Of a stretch of 64,000 nt of DNA, positions 1 through 8,736 are shown one piece after another. The stretch comes from Tetrapyrgos nigripes (lineage: Eukaryota; Basidiomycota; Agaricomycetes; Agaricales; Campanellaceae). A program made the translations under genes and the position numbers. Numbering within the stretch: the stretch's first letter is position 1; each line of letters begins with the position of its first letter. The stretch is from contig JAACJM010000061.1 of the NCBI GenBank assembly GCA_013368315.1, positions 62,001 through 126,000 on the forward strand. The letters are read 5' to 3'. The notes below the pieces were generated by a model that worked only from the letters and a program-made list of their open reading frames with translations, was not told the origin of the DNA and did not search any database.

Positions 1-960
1 AACTACTACAACCTGTATCTATGTAGAAGTTCATGCCAAACATGTACAAACAACCAGCCCCTAATCCCTTCTCTCTCTACTCCAGTGCAAGCTGTAGAAA
101 CTGCAAAACATGGACTACACTTCTACCAAATTTACTTCACTTGCATCGAGTATACACATAGTGTGTGGAACAATAGTGTTAAATTGAATTTGTTGGTTTT
201 GTGTTACCTTTTTGTGAAATTGGTTATAAGGCATTTGAGTCTACAAGTGCTGATTTGAAACTGTTGGTTTATACTTTGTGTGCACTTGTGCAAAAACACT
301 CCCAAAAATCCCAAGTCCTTGTAGTACAAGTGAACTGTTGAGTATTCTGACTACTCGGAACACTCGCACTTTACAATTTGTATAAAAGTCTTTAAGTTTG
401 TGTTTGTTCTACACTTACACAAAAGAAACCTATTAATGTCTGTTCCCTTTTGTTCATTGTCACCAAGTCATCCACCATCTCTGTCTTGCTCACTGGTCTC
501 CCCATCCTGCCCGGTGTTCAGTCTTTGCTTATAAATAAACACCCTCAAGTCTGAACTCCTGTGTTTATGTACAGTTATCCTCAAGGTGCTCAAGCCACAA
601 GTCTATCTGCAGTTCACAAATCCTGGTCTGCCTCATCTCTGTGTCTTCTCTCATCAAGATTTGTTCTGTATGAGGCTTTGAAGGCAAGATCTTGTCCAGG
701 AGTGAAGGATTGGTAGCAGATAAGGTATGCAAATCCATTCTTGTCATTATTCTCCTTACTGACTCATATGTTTGTACTCATTACAATGTGGCAAAAGAGC
801 ATAGATGGGGAGACAAGCATTGGGCCATGTCTGGAGAGAGAGAGCAAGAGAGGGCTTAGATAGTAGGACTCACATTTGTGTACTCATGTCTATTATCTAC
901 ATGTCTGAATACATGGTTCTTTGTTTATTATTTTGTTTCATCACATTAAGGAATATAAGA
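1..960. other. No recognisable gene; CpG-poor, AT-rich DNA
   Basis: No open frame here resembles a known protein and none is longer than about 70 codons. The base composition (few CpG, many TpG/CpA) matches the decayed repeat DNA that follows, so this is probably eroded mobile or intergenic DNA. Homology with the other DUF1295 copies stops near 1165, so whatever lies to the left was inserted into, or joined to, the duplicated segment. Confidence 0.4.
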
Positions 961-984
961 AGCATTTCAAAACCTATGATCTAC

Positions 985-1155
985 GCCTGTCAACCTGCAA
1001 TAGGTTGCTCTTCAACCTAATGTGGGTTTAGGTTGATTTTGTTGGTTTTAGGAACCTATTGCAGGTAGGTTACCCTTCAACCTACAAATCATCCTAATGC
1101 TGGCTGACACTAAACCATTGTTAGGTTGAAATTCTAGGTTGCTTGTCAACCTGCT
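985..1155. repeat. Cluster of AGGTTGA / TCAACCT motifs with nested inverted repeats
   Basis: The heptamer AGGTTGA or its complement recurs many times in about 170 bp. CCTGCAATAGGTT at 994-1006 is the exact reverse complement of 1053-1065, and a smaller CAACCTA/TAGGTTG pair is nested inside. It lies just beyond the point where similarity to the other DUF1295 copies ends, which fits the terminal part of a small inserted element. I found no target duplication. Confidence 0.5.
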
Positions 1156-1629
1156 GGAACTCCACAGTGTAACCCCAACCTGGTCCCCAATCATAATCAG
1201 TTCTCAATTCTTCAACCCACAAGGGAAAAACACCAGAACTGTCCTCTTATACTTCTGCCACTTGGGGTCAGTTCCAAACTTTTTGTCACCTGCTTTTTTG
1301 TGAAGGGGACACCAGAGACCTATACATAATATAACAATATAATGTGAGAGATAGAGACCAGAGTTAGTCAGTGAGTCAAATCAACATTGACAAAGGAGTA
1401 CAAGGGAAGGAAGACTGGAGTAAGGAAAGCAAAGAAAAAAACACAAAAACACAAAAACACAAAAAACTCACATTTGTCAAAAGCAAATACATGAACAACC
1501 AAAGCAACTGTTCCTCTGAGAAAATGATGAGTCTGAAGGGCAGCAGTGGACAATGCCCAGATTCCAGTCCAGATGCCTACTTCACTGACATAGCTATAGA
1601 TGAGACAACAATGGAAAAGAGGAAGGAGT

Positions 1630-3118
1630 GTTGAGAAAATTGATGATGAGGGCAGGAGCACAATGGCAAGAGCGTGATGGCAAAGAGAGAAGCAGCAACA
1701 AAATATATTATTGTCCTATGTAGTGTACAGTGAGGCAATAGGATAAAGAATAGAATGTAAAAAGAAAGTAAAGTTTGTGTACTATACAGTTTTACAGAAA
1801 AGTCTGAAACTGGCTGTCTCTGGCAGATTGTAATTCCAACACCCAGTTGGATCAGCCTGTCAAAGCTCATTCATCACCCATTCTGTACCCTGCCAGACTA
1901 TACTTGGCAGCTCGAAACATTGCCAGACTGCGCTTGGCTATCACTGGACTGTACTCAGCACTCTTGGACAACAACTGGACTGTTGCTCCTGTGCCCATAA
2001 CTGTATCTCGAGGCACAGTGAATTAACACCTACCCTGTTTCTGCCAATGACCATACTGATTGGCTATCATCTCTGAGCCTGTTGCTCACATCTTTTCTCA
2101 TCTTTCTATCACTTTTTCTCTCTCTACACTTTCTGCCATGACAAAGGAGTATGACAACCTTGTGGTTTTGAAGGGGCTGAAGGAGTTGGAGAATTGGAAG
2201 TTTTCATTGGAGGCAAAAGCAAAGAAGAAGGGAGTTTGGAATATCATCAGTGGTACACAGCTCCTTCCTGAGGACGGTGATATGTCTCCCCAGGTAGACA
2301 TTCTCCAAACCAAAGTTGCCCAAGCTGCCAATCTCATTGTCCAAACCACTTCTTCATCCCTTATTCCCCACATCTGTGAGTTCCCTGGTGATCCATACAA
2401 GATGTGGAAGCGTCTACTCAAAGTCAATAGTCTGACATGTGGACTCATTTCAATGCATTGAGGTTATGTACCAATGAGAGTGGCATCAACTTCATCGGAC
2501 AGTTTTGGCAACTTTGTGGTGACCTCACTGCTGCCAAGGAACAACCCTCTGATATCCTTTACATTTCAGTTTTGCTCACTGCTCTCCCAGACAAAACTGA
2601 GTGGAACTCATTCAAGAACCAGGGTGATGATCTCGTTTACATCAAATGACAGATCCTTCAAGAGTGCTCACGTCAAAACCCTGATGATGATAACTCTACT
2701 ACTGACCCTGTGAAGGAAGCATTGGCTGCAGCCAAACGTAGCATGAGAGCTGGCCCAGGCAATTTGCCTCGTGTACCAACTGCAGACCCTCTAGCTCACT
2801 TCTTGTGTCCACACCTCATCTGCAAACTTTGTGGTAGAATTGGACACTTCTGATCTCAGTGTCCTAGCAAACTGGCTTCTGGAGCAGATGACAAAACAGC
2901 AGCCATGGCAGTATTTGAAGACGAGTGGGATAGGAGAGTCGCTTTGTAGATTGAGGGGTGGTATTTCTTTTTCTATGCTTGCATCTGCTACTATACACTC
3001 TTTGCAGATTGAGGGTGTGTGTTGGAATTACAATCTGCCAGAGACAGCTGGTTTCAGACTTTTCCATAAAACTGTATAGTACACAAACTTTACTTTCTTT
3101 TTACATTCTATTCTTTAG
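1630..3118 (+). mobile_element. Defective Ty1/Copia-type element inside intron 4 of DUF1295-D
   Basis: Host intron sequence is interrupted between GAGGAAGG(AG) on the left and (G)GGAGAGAG on the right. A segment of about 210 bp starting TGTTG and ending CCAACA (1630-1842) looks like a left LTR. It is followed by a Gag frame and a zinc knuckle, then a purine-rich stretch just before TGTTGGAATTACA at about 3020. The last ~100 bp (3020-3117) are the near-perfect reverse complement of 1740-1842, not a direct copy, so the right end is rearranged, or this LTR has unusually long internal inverted ends. Integrase, reverse transcriptase and RNase H are absent. Confidence 0.65.
2138..2870 (+). pseudogene. 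Copia-type Gag remnant with CCHC zinc knuckle
   Basis: Starting at ATG 2138 the translation gives a Gag-like helical domain of the Copia/UBN2 type (LENWKFSLEAKAKKKGVW, then a region ending near LLKVNS). The frame closes at about 2461 and continues in another frame (2437-2649), so there is at least one frameshift. A degenerate zinc knuckle, C-x2-C-x4-H-x4-C (CKLCGRIGHF, then a stop, then SQC), lies at about 2821-2865. Gag normally packages retrotransposon RNA; this copy cannot make a full protein and lacks all pol domains. Confidence 0.7.
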
Positions 3119-3995
3119 GGAGAGAGAGAGAGACAACAATATCAGCCTTCAAGATGTCCAAACTAGAGGGCTGTAGCTTGTAACACATACTTTGGATGTC
3201 TACTAACCCCCCAAAGCCCAATCGAAATAAACTTGTCATCCTGCTGTTTGAGCTCTTTAGAATGTCTCCAAGTTGATTTGTGATAATCCGCAATGTTTTC
3301 AAAGAGGAACAACACAGCAAAAAGACTGAATATGGCATAATTGTAAGGACCGAGGGAGGGTGGACACTTGCAGGTGCAATGTTGAATAGATAGACAGGTA
3401 GACTGACAAGGAATGTCCAGGTTGCTATTGGTGTAGGGAGAGAAAGGGAAAGAGATGAGATGTGGTAAGTAAGAAAGGAGATTATGACATAGACATAGGT
3501 GGACACACCTTGAATCATCCAATAGGAAGTAAATGTGAGAGGTTTCTTCTTGAATTCATCAAACCTCAAGTCTCTGCCAGTTTTGATGGCACGCTAAGCA
3601 ATAAAATACTTCAGTGCCATATCCCATAGCCCACAAACAGTGTTATGCACCTGCATCAAAAACACTCCAAGGTGAACAGCCCATATACCTAATGCTACAG
3701 TCAAAAGGAGCTGCCTGGGTGCAAAAGGCAACAAAGGTGGTAAAGGTAAGAGTTTTCCAGTGGAGAAGCTCACCCAAAGTGTTGGATAGTACAGAGAGAC
3801 AAAAGTCATGGAGAGATATCCTGCAGCACTGCAAAGGTCAAAATACTTTTCATTTTGTTGGGGAACAAAGATGATGGTGAATACTGTTGAAAAGTAGGTA
3901 TGACTGAGTCAGGGTTTTGTACAGGATTGATTTGAAGTATGTTTACAGGTTTGTACACTGAAAGCTGTACTAGGGGAGGAAGCTTGGAGTAGGGC

Positions 3996-4502
3996 TCCTA
4001 GTGGATCAGATCATCCATTGTCCATCTGTCAATGAGACCTCAGATTTGGATGGTGGATGAGGCATCTAGTGAGCACCATCCAACAGATACCCATCTGACC
4101 ATCTGCAAGATCACTGCTGGATGTATGAAGGACATGGAAAGTGCTTGTACTTCCCTTTTTGGGTCATGATGTGCTAATCATCTTCCTCAACATCACTGTC
4201 TGAGCTCAGCATGAGAAAGCTGACACTTTGCAGGGGTACAAGCACATCTTAGTATTGTTGCTGAAATGTATTCTTAGTACTCCTAAGAAACTTTACAATT
4301 TAATTTTGCATAACTTATAAGTAGTAAATACAACAAAAAAACCTCAAGAAAAGCACACAGGAAGAGTTCATCAGTATATGTACCAACCATCTGCAGATGA
4401 TCCAGTCATCTGACAGATGCCATCCACCAATGCAGATTGGGAAACCTTTTCTACTCATCTGAGCAGATGGATCTGTATCTGAACAGCATCTGATCCACCT
4501 AG
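3996..4502. mobile_element. Non-autonomous TIR DNA element, about 0.5 kb
   Basis: Its ends are inverted copies of about 15 bp: CTAGTGGATCAGATC on the left and the complement of GCATCTGATCCACCTAG on the right. The interior carries many CATCTG/CAGATG/CCATC subterminal repeats, a pattern seen in fungal MITEs derived from hAT-like or KDZ-like transposons. It interrupts the start of DUF1295-D relative to the intact copies. AGCTTGG occurs on both sides (3981-3987, 4501-4507) but does not abut the TIRs cleanly on the left, so the target duplication is uncertain. No transposase is encoded. Confidence 0.65.
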
Positions 4503-4614
4503 CTTGGTTGAAGGAAAGAAACAAGAAGCAATGTGCTACGTCATTGACTCAAAGGACAGATAAATAGGTATACATTTGCAGACTCTATGTATGAACATTG
4601 TCAGTGATAGTGCC

Positions 4615-4897
4615 AATAATGAATATGCTTATGACCACAAGTTAAACGGAAGTGGCTCTATGGGGATTCAAACCCCAGACCTCCACATATGGCCTGTGTT
4701 GCTCTAACCACTGAGCTATAGTGCCATGTATTGAGACAGAGCTTGACTCCACTTGAGCACCATTTTTGCTCAAGCCACCAAGGCTAATCTCAATGGCCTA
4801 CACTGCACCAATCACTTGGAATCACAAATAACACAAATAATACAATGATAACACATAACAAACATAACATTCCAAGTGGCAGTGATCAGCCCAACAC
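4615..4897 (-). mobile_element. Insertion carrying a tRNA-like sequence (SINE-like or relocated tRNA relic)
   Basis: Relative to the homologous spacer at 43070-43440, about 283 bp are inserted between ...GATAGTGCC and GACATGAAAATGG. The insert carries a tRNA-like sequence near its 3' end (minus strand), a short hairpin (CTTGAGCA/TGCTCAAG, 4755-4780 region) and a 10-bp inverted pair CACTTGGAAT/ATTCCAAGTG. CAGTGAT occurs at both junctions but is not a clean target duplication. The Pol III-type internal promoter suggests a SINE; the tRNA part lying near the 3' end is unusual for one. Confidence 0.45.
4653..4725 (-). tRNA. tRNA-like sequence, probably a pseudo-tRNA
   Basis: Read on the minus strand, 73 nt fold as a cloverleaf: acceptor GGCACTA/TAGAGCC (6 of 7 pairs), D arm GCTC/GAGC, T arm TGGGG/CCCCA, with standard spacing throughout. 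The A box TAGCTCAGTGG is perfect and the B box GGTTTGAATCC has one mismatch. The anticodon arm is poor: only four of five pairs form, and position 33 is G instead of the universal U, so CCA at 34-36 cannot be trusted as a Trp anticodon. I read it as a degenerate, tRNA-derived sequence, not a working tRNA gene. Confidence 0.5.
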
Positions 4898-5135
4898 CGA
4901 CATGAAAATGGTGCATGATTCACAGTGGAATGGAGGCTCACCAGCGCTGACTTGACAGAGGCTTCCCCTGTGACCTGTTAACCCATGCTGTAGCATTCAC
5001 TTGCCCCCATGGCAAAGACATGGGTCACAAAGCTGTTTACAGTAATGTAAAGACGTACTACAAGCACTTTTTCTTCAAATCACGTAAAACACAGAACAAT
5101 AGATAGTTGAAAAATTTGATGTTCATACAACCCTA

Positions 5136-5652
5136 CTAGTCTCGTGTAACCAGACTGATGTATGTACATTGACACTCATCATGTGTACATGGTAGTCTGG
5201 TGCAAATCTATAGGTGTGGGCCGCACTGTTAAGTTATGACATAATCACTGAAATGTCACATGGTTGCTTTCCTCCCATTTTCACTAGCACTCAAGCACAA
5301 CATCTCACATTTGATTTGATAGATCAGTATGCTTATCTTTCAACTGCCTTCATACCAAAAATTGCAAGAAAAAACAAAGTAGAACTCCCAGAAAGGACAA
5401 GGACAGTGTTTCTGTGCCAACACAGCCACTCAGGTATGCTGATTTTGGCTGCAAATTGGACAGTACATAAGTACCACTTCTTCTCTGCCTTTGACAATTA
5501 AATTTTGTAGATGGTATATTTAAGTCTATCTGAGTACTCAGACCAAAAAAAAGGTCTTTGAGCTATAAATACTAGTGCCATTGGCTTGCCACTCTATGAT
5601 TACCTAATAACTTGACAGCACTGCCCGCACCTATAGAAAACCACAAGACTAC
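5136..5652. mobile_element. Non-autonomous TIR element with 8-bp target duplication (hAT-like)
   Basis: The 517-bp insert is flanked by exact direct repeats TACAACCC (5128-5135 and 5653-5660). At the same place the right-hand copy of the segment (near 43100) has a single site. The ends share TAGTCTYGTG as inverted repeats. A longer subterminal inverted pair (CTATAGGTGYGGGC, near 5209 and 5632) extends it, preceded in both arms by a further GTAGTCT. The left end also holds a CCAGACT..AGTCTGG hairpin. An 8-bp duplication is typical of the hAT superfamily. No coding capacity is visible. Confidence 0.75.
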
Positions 5653-5689
5653 TACAACCCCATGGACAAATCAACATCATAGTACTATG

Positions 5690-5964
5690 AAAGGGGTGTG
5701 GGCCAGTGCTGACACATGGCAAGTATGAGGCCACAGGGTCTACCTCAGACTAAGTAGCCTACAACAACAAAGACACTACAGATGGTGGAAAACTGGAGAA
5801 AGAAACAACATGCTGACGCATCGGACTGGCAAACAAACTGTGACATCACAGTCACAAAACAAAGATCGGGAGATTTAGGAATAGACAAATGGGAAAAGCA
5901 GGGGCAATTCAACATAGCCACATGCAGAAATGGAGTGTAAAGAACTCATTTCGGCCTCGTAATG
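5690..5964. mobile_element. Unclassified 275-bp insertion at the edge of the CpG-poor zone
   Basis: The intact spacer downstream of TM-A (near 43060-43080) runs GTAGCACGCCAAAGCGG straight into the region matching 5660-5689. Here 275 bp intervene. I see no clear terminal repeats or target duplication. The insert is CpG-poor like the DNA to its left, and CpG density rises sharply at its right end. Confidence 0.4.
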
Positions 5965-6037
5965 TAGCACGCCAAAGCGGTATTAGCCCTTCCCACTTCC
6001 TTCCCATTTACTAGCGATAAATCGCGCTTCCAAATTT

Positions 6038-7484
6038 TCAAGCAGATGCTTGTTCATCAGATCCACTGACAGCCGTAAAACTCTCTGAATTCGCACTGAC
6101 TGGGCCGTGGGGTGCAGCGGCGAACTTGATTGATTGGCTCATAGACATCTCGTTCAGTTGCGATAAATCCCTCTTTGATTCAAGCGTCACGATGAGAATG
6201 ACGATGATTGGATATAGACCCTATGTTCGACAGTTACAATTAGATGACCGACAGTTTCGACTAAGACTCACTGATAATAATGGCATAGCGACACCAAAAA
6301 TCTCGAAAGACGCTATCGACTTTACGGCACCGTTGAGGAACGTGGTGACGGTAAAACATATCTAGATCAATGGAAGAGAGATTCACGCCAATTCAAGGTA
6401 TCATAGCAAGTAACCACTGACCCAAAGGATGCAATAAGCCACACCCGATTCCACCAGGAGTAACAAGACCTTCTGCACTTTGATCACAGAGCTACTGCTT
6501 GAGTCGAGATTCTTTTTCATGTCCTGACGATGTATACTAAGTAGATGTTTATGTTGTTAGTGACGAGTCCTCAAAGAAATAGAGAATAGTAGGTAGTACA
6601 ACTTACTGTGCTTTATACCCAATAAGAACGGTAGCAATTGCATTCGTAACAAAAAGGGGAACAGACATGATTAGACCCTCAACTGGTGCTCCTGGAGCTT
6701 GACCGGCACCCTGTGCAGCTGGATCTCCTAGGACTCTTACTGCGCCTCGTCCAGCATCGACAAGGATACCAACTTTGAGATTCAAGTTCGTCAAGCTGTC
6801 GCTGGCGGAGAGAGATAAACGTCAATTTTCAGCTCACCAGTGGACCCAATCATACACAAAACGAGAACGATTCTGACAGTCAAGTTTCGTGGAAAAAGGA
6901 CCCAGGCTCGCCAAACAACGATGCCATCCGATCCTAAGTACTATGTGCGGTGCCAGTAGTAAAGCAAGGTACAAATCGTTAGTTAAGGACTTTACGGTTT
7001 TAATCTATTGAATAACTCACGTTGAACCTCTCCATAAACGCACCCGCAATCGTTAAATTTGCCATAACTCGAGCCAACCAATCCGGGTCCGGAGGGTTGT
7101 ACCCGATGGATGGGATTTGTACGAGGCTGAATTCGAAGTCAATGACTAGAGACGCGAAGGAGATCATCATCATGATTATTGCCATAATGACAAGTGCTAC
7201 TTGAGCCCTTGATTTTGAGTCGCGGAAACTAGTAGTATCATTTAGAGCATATCAGCATCCGGGCACTGGGATCATCGGGATTCGAAGGAAAAAATAAAAC
7301 AGCGAAAGACGAAAGTAAGAGAAAAGACCCACAGAAGTAAACACACAACCGCGACTGTCAAGGTAATATGTATACCAAACAAAAACGAAGCCACTGCTGT
7401 CTCAGCCATCCATATGTGCAAGACAGTTAGGTCAGCGTCTACAAGAGGAAGAGATTGTTGTTGGTCCTGTGAAGATATCGACAT
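6038..7484 (-). CDS. Seven-helix membrane protein of unknown function, copy TM-E
   Basis: The seven exons are 7484-7333, 7228-7021, 6940-6838, 6772-6607, 6536-6422, 6361-6272 and 6220-6038. All splice sites are GT/AG and the frame closes on 338 residues. About seven hydrophobic segments are visible, with conserved stretches QIPSIGYNPPDPDW, VVWRAWVLFPRNLTV, LCMIGSTG, VGILVDAGRG and KVQKVLLLLVESGVAYCILW. The position and WRAW motif recall fungal orphan seven-transmembrane, GPCR-like families, but it is not STE3-like and I assign no function. Exons 4-5 resemble TM-D, while intron 6 and exon 7 resemble TM-B, so the copy is a mosaic. It lies between two dead DUF1295 copies and appears intact. The third exon has a 5' intron longer than in its paralogues. 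Confidence 0.8.
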
Positions 7485-7789
7485 GATATTCGGGTTAATG
7501 AGTGTGCGAATGGGCGTCAGCCTGCTAGGATCACCAACGAAGGAAGAGTTCCCTTCTAGTCAGCGTTGGACAGATTGCCAGCTCCATTCCTTTATACGTG
7601 AATCGAATCACCTGGTAGTATCAGGATAAGTATGGATTTATTGAATAGAAGCCTCTGGCCTGAAAGGGCTTTGACTTAAGGTCAGACATGCTGGGTAGCC
7701 TGGGTTCAGAATTCGATAGTAGCTTCCAATCAGTTTGATGATCTTCAAGAATCAAAAACGTTACGCTAATCTTATCTTTATATTATCCA

Positions 7790-8060
7790 AAGACAAAGAT
7801 GGACCTGAATGCCTGAGCGCCTGATACGAACTGCCAGTGGCCACAAAGTTCAAACTGCCATCCCTTTGTCGGTGCGATGACAGGTCTTCTTCCAAGTGCG
7901 TTCCATTTCCGTTCTGCAGTGCAAGTCAGGGTCTGATCTGGAGAGAACTACACAGCATGAAAGGAACAGAGGCACAAAGGTCGGGAGAAGCGTCAGGTAC
8001 TTACACCACAGCCCGAGTTACATATCCCAACATATCCGCTGCGTAGTATTTGCATAGCTA
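7790..8060. repeat. Conserved spacer block of the DUF1295/TM module (left copy)
   Basis: This block recurs at about 40840-41110, 45570-45800 and 53010-53270, always between a DUF1295 copy and the next seven-helix gene. Shared landmarks are ATGCAAATACTACGC, CTTCTCCCCGACC, the segment around GACAAAGGGATGGCA, and TGGCCACTGGCAGTTCGTATCAG. No open frame is conserved between copies. It may hold a promoter or untranslated leader for the seven-helix gene, or simply be carried along by duplication. Confidence 0.6.
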
Positions 8061-8252
8061 TTAGTGTAGCATCGGATCGGCACATCCATTGAGCCTGATG
8101 CCCTACCTCGAAATTGTACGCCTAACCAATGCAGTGTGCACCTACAGATGGAACCTGATCACCGACCAAAATAACAGCTCAAAACGGAAAATGGATCCTC
8201 TCACTAGACATTAGACAGCTAGGACATCATCAGCCATCCAACATCCGCTTAT

Positions 8253-8307
8253 CACGTCCACGTCCGTTGAGGTTCAACGTTGAACCTCCGAAATGGACGT
8301 GGACGTG
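8253..8307. repeat. Nested palindrome (hairpin) downstream of DUF1295-C
   Basis: A perfect 20-bp palindrome GAGGTTCAACGTTGAACCTC (8269-8288) is enclosed by outer arms CACGTCCACGTCC (8253-8265) and GGACGTGGACGTG (8295-8307). The same structure is present in mirror orientation downstream of DUF1295-A (40588-40642). It is missing downstream of DUF1295-B, where flanking sequence otherwise aligns. Confidence 0.85.
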
Positions 8308-8736
8308 AAGTTGTCCCTCGAATCCGACGGAATGAAAGTTCAAGTTGGTCAAAGGCTAAAAGTCATGGGTCAAAAGAAGACCTCAGAGCAGAGTCCATTG
8401 ATTGCAGGCGTCCTGAAAAAAGTCTCTTGGTCGTCACCAATGACCATAGTAATCATAGATAGCCTATTATAGAAGCTATAACCCATGAAATGAAAGGTCC
8501 GCCACGTCCGTCCAAGTGAACTAAACCAAAGTTCAATGATTCCATAAAGAGGATAAGAATACTATACTGCTACAACAATTAGCGTTTCAACATTCTACAC
8601 CGACAATATAGCTTCACAAGACGCATAAAAGAAAATTTCGTACGATCACAAGAACATCAACCCAATATCCCCATCTCCATTCCCATCCCGTATTCGTCTT
8701 CAATTTGCCTTCATCTTTGCCCTGGTCCCCTAGTTC

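Larger units (their letters stand above)
1204..3997 (-). pseudogene. DUF1295 (steroid 5-alpha-reductase-like) membrane protein, decayed copy D
   Basis: This is a broken minus-strand copy of the DUF1295 gene that is intact at 38760 and 43454. Pieces of all six exons can be aligned, from the start-proximal exon near 3970 to the terminal exon at 1204-1329. One C is missing from a C run in exon 4 (near 3355), which shifts the frame. A Copia-type element (about 1630-3118) sits in intron 4, and a TIR element (about 3996-4502) has removed or displaced the start region. Intron 4 resembles that of copy B (43454), so B is its closest relative. Many differences are CpG to TpG or CpA. It is certainly non-functional as a gene; only its age and mutation route are inferred. 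Confidence 0.85.

Noticed and set aside
4653..4725. A functional tryptophan tRNA gene (anticodon CCA)
   Set aside because: Position 33 is G, one anticodon-stem pair and one acceptor pair are lost, and the sequence is part of an insertion.
7837..8046. A ~70-codon frame in the conserved spacer, also open near 45564-45788
   Set aside because: It begins at GTG rather than ATG, and the A copy (near 41060, complementary strand) meets TGA after about 12 codons, so the frame is not conserved.
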